Origin: Treponema sp.
GTDB lineage: Bacteria; Spirochaetota; Spirochaetia; Treponematales; Breznakiellaceae
Direction: 5' to 3'
Length of the DNA: 7,300 bases
Assembly (NCBI GenBank): GCA_031256115.1
Contig: JAIRRF010000071.1
Location: 1 to 7,300, forward strand
Positions within the stretch are counted from its first letter, which is position 1; each line of letters opens with the position of its first letter. Below the pieces are notes generated by a model, which searched no databases, had not been told where the DNA came from, and saw only the letters and a program-made list of their open reading frames with translations. Made by a program: the position numbers and the translations under genes. This document shows positions 5,814 to 7,300 of this stretch, piece by piece.

Positions 5814-7244
5814 ATGTACGATACCATAATTATCGGCGGGGGGCCCGCAGGTTACATGGCTGCGGAGCGTCTTGGGCATGATAATAAACGGGTACTGTTA
5901 ATCGAAGACCGTCATCTGGGCGGGACCTGTCTTAATGTGGGTTGTATTCCGACCAAAACTCTGCTTAATTCGGCGAAGCTTTATATCCATGCCAAGGAGG
6001 CGGAAAAATTCGGGGTAAAGGCTCAGAATGTTTCCTTTGACTGGACGGCGATACAAAACTGGAAAACCGAAGTGGTTACAAAATTACGGGGCGGAATTAA
6101 GAGCCAGATGAACCGTTTTGGTGTAAATGTGATTACCGGTAAAGGGGAAATCATTGCGCCCCCTTCCGGAGAAATTCCGGCAAAAGTAAAATCTGTCTCG
6201 TCAGACGGCAGCATAGCGGAAGAAGAGGGTAAAACCATCCTAATCTGTACAGGTTCTGCCTCAGTAATGCCCCCTATTCCGGGCGCAAAGGATAATCCTT
6301 TTGTGGCAGATTCCACTGCCCTTCTGAAAATAGATAATGTACCTAAAAGGCTTACAATTATCGGCGGAGGCGTTATCGGTATCGAATTTGCCGGCCTCTT
6401 TTCCGCCCTGGGTTCAAAAGTAACCATTATCGAAATGATGGACGAAATTATACCTTTCATGGACAAGGAACTGGCCCCCATTCTGCGAAGATCAATGAAG
6501 GATGTAGATTTTAAGCTTGGCTGCAAGGTTGAAAGGATTGACGGCGGAACAGTGTATTTCCAAATAAAAAACGGCGGGGTCGAAAAAAACGAAGGGGATT
6601 TGGTCCTCATGGCTGTGGGACGGAAACCGGTTCTTGATTCCTGGGGAGCATCGGCGGCCGGTGTTGACATCAGCCCCGGGGGAGTTGCCGTGGACGACCG
6701 GATGCGGACCAATATTCCCCGAATTTGGGCCGCCGGAGACGTAACCGGAAAAAGCCTTCTTGCCCATTCCGCCTATCGTATGGGAGAAGTCGCCGTGGCG
6801 GATATTCTTGCGGCGCTGAACCCAGAGGATGGGGGCGAATCAGCGGTTAATACTATAAATCCTTCCGGCGGCGGCTGGCGTATGCGTTACAACGCAATTC
6901 CCTGGGCTGTTTACGGCCTTACCGAAGCAGCCGGAGTCGGAATCACAGAACAGGAGGCGGCGGCAAAAGGTATTGAGATCCTTAAGGCAAGCCTTCCCAT
7001 GAAAGTATCCGGTCGTTTTGCGGCGGAAAACACCTTTGCCGGAACGGGAGCAGTGAAAGTTATTGCCGATGCCGGCAATCGCCGTATCCTGGGCGTACAT
7101 GCCGTAGGCGCATATTCCCCGGAATTTATTTGGGGTGGTGCTGCCCTTATTGAACAGGAATTCCGGATCGAAGATGTTAAACAGCTTATATTCCCTCACC
7201 CCACGGTTAGCGAACTCATCCGCGATGCCGTATGGGCATTATAA
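5814..7244 (+). CDS. lpdA: Dihydrolipoamide dehydrogenase (E3)
   Basis: This 476-residue flavoprotein reoxidises dihydrolipoyl groups of a 2-oxo acid dehydrogenase (or glycine cleavage) complex with NAD+. The FAD-binding GGGPAG lies at residues 8-13, the redox disulfide C39-C44 in GGTCLNVGCIPTK, the NAD-binding GGGVIGIEFA at 184-193, the second FAD motif AAGDVTG at 306-312, and the C-terminal catalytic pair H462 and E467 in FPHPTVSE. All active-site residues are present. It starts directly with the FAD domain, so it has no N-terminal lipoyl domain like those found on some E3 proteins. A short Gly/Ser-rich insertion (about 338-358) precedes the interface domain. AAGGAG overlaps the stop of the preceding E2-like gene and lies five bases before the ATG, so the genes are cotranscribed. 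The two E3-binding domains of the upstream product are its likely docking sites. The complex substrate (pyruvate, acetoin, branched-chain or other) cannot be decided from E3. Confidence 0.95.
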   Translation: MYDTIIIGGGPAGYMAAERLGHDNKRVLLIEDRHLGGTCLNVGCIPTKTLLNSAKLYIHAKEAEKFGVKAQNVSFDWTAIQNWKTEVVTKLRGGIKSQMNRFGVNVITGKGEIIAPPSGEIPAKVKSVSSDGSIAEEEGKTILICTGSASVMPPIPGAKDNPFVADSTALLKIDNVPKRLTIIGGGVIGIEFAGLFSALGSKVTIIEMMDEIIPFMDKELAPILRRSMKDVDFKLGCKVERIDGGTVYFQIKNGGVEKNEGDLVLMAVGRKPVLDSWGASAAGVDISPGGVAVDDRMRTNIPRIWAAGDVTGKSLLAHSAYRMGEVAVADILAALNPEDGGESAVNTINPSGGGWRMRYNAIPWAVYGLTEAAGVGITEQEAAAKGIEILKASLPMKVSGRFAAENTFAGTGAVKVIADAGNRRILGVHAVGAYSPEFIWGGAALIEQEFRIEDVKQLIFPHPTVSELIRDAVWAL

Positions 7245-7259
7245 AAGGAGAAATTTAAA

Positions 7260-7300
7260 ATGCCTAAGTCAATCATGATAGATCCCAAAGAAGTACGGAA
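7260..7300 (+). CDS. Start of next operon gene, probably an E1 subunit of the dehydrogenase complex (runs off right edge)
   Basis: Only 13 codons are visible: MPKSIMIDPKEVR. The ATG at 7260 has AAGGAG (7245-7250) nine bases upstream, directly after the E3 stop codon, so this is a real cotranscribed gene. By position after an E2-like gene and E3, it is most likely a thiamine diphosphate-dependent E1 subunit, perhaps alpha. The short peptide is compatible with that but not diagnostic. Confidence 0.55.
   Translation, partial: MPKSIMIDPKEVR

Noticed and set aside
6023..6712. 229-codon minus-strand open frame inside the E3 gene
   Set aside because: It lies opposite the NAD-binding domain of a clearly functional E3 and reflects codon bias of the sense strand.
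1..7300. CRISPR array, tRNA, rRNA, transposase or phage genes
   Set aside because: No regularly spaced repeats, no tRNA-like cloverleaf, no rRNA-like sequence and no mobile-element or phage protein was seen in any frame.

Overview
The window looks like a piece of an anaerobic bacterial chromosome. The evidence is a tungsten/molybdenum-type aldehyde:ferredoxin oxidoreductase paired with a multi-cluster ferredoxin, next to a 2-oxo acid dehydrogenase operon and a very large hybrid sensor kinase. The style of the kinase N-terminus and the strong AAGGAG ribosome binding sites remind me of treponemes (Spirochaetes, perhaps the gut type). That is pattern memory, not a database result.

Layout. The left part is transcribed leftwards. 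A 160-residue ferredoxin with four [4Fe-4S] cluster motifs (478-960, minus) overlaps by 4 bases with the start of an aldehyde:ferredoxin oxidoreductase that runs off the left edge (1-481, minus). This pair has a near-consensus sigma70-type promoter (TTGACA, 17 bp, TGATATACT; 1189-1217, minus) preceded by a tandem 11-bp A/T-rich repeat. Between promoter and first gene lies a leader of about 220 nt. It contains several mutually exclusive helices and ends in a textbook intrinsic terminator (14-bp stem, GGG, T6) just upstream of the ribosome binding site. This is the architecture of a riboswitch or other transcription attenuator, of a class I cannot name.

The centre and right are transcribed rightwards. 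A 1111-residue membrane hybrid histidine kinase (1342-4677) has a sensor region of about 490 residues, HAMP, PAS-like, HisKA, HATPase and receiver domains. After a 167-bp gap that holds nested inverted repeats and an extended -10 promoter comes a 2-oxo acid dehydrogenase operon: an E2-like protein (4845-5804), dihydrolipoamide dehydrogenase E3 (5814-7244), and the first 13 codons of a third gene (from 7260), probably an E1 subunit.

The most unusual gene is the E2-like one. It has no lipoyl domain, it carries two E3-binding domains in tandem, and the catalytic DHRxxDG motif of the acyltransferase reads NNQLVDS, so the catalytic histidine is gone. It therefore looks like a non-catalytic scaffold or E3-binding protein, analogous to eukaryotic protein X, encoded first in its operon. 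The E3 here also lacks a lipoyl domain, so a lipoylated, active E2 must be encoded outside the window if the complex works conventionally. How the kinase relates to the two metabolic units beside it is not visible in the sequence.
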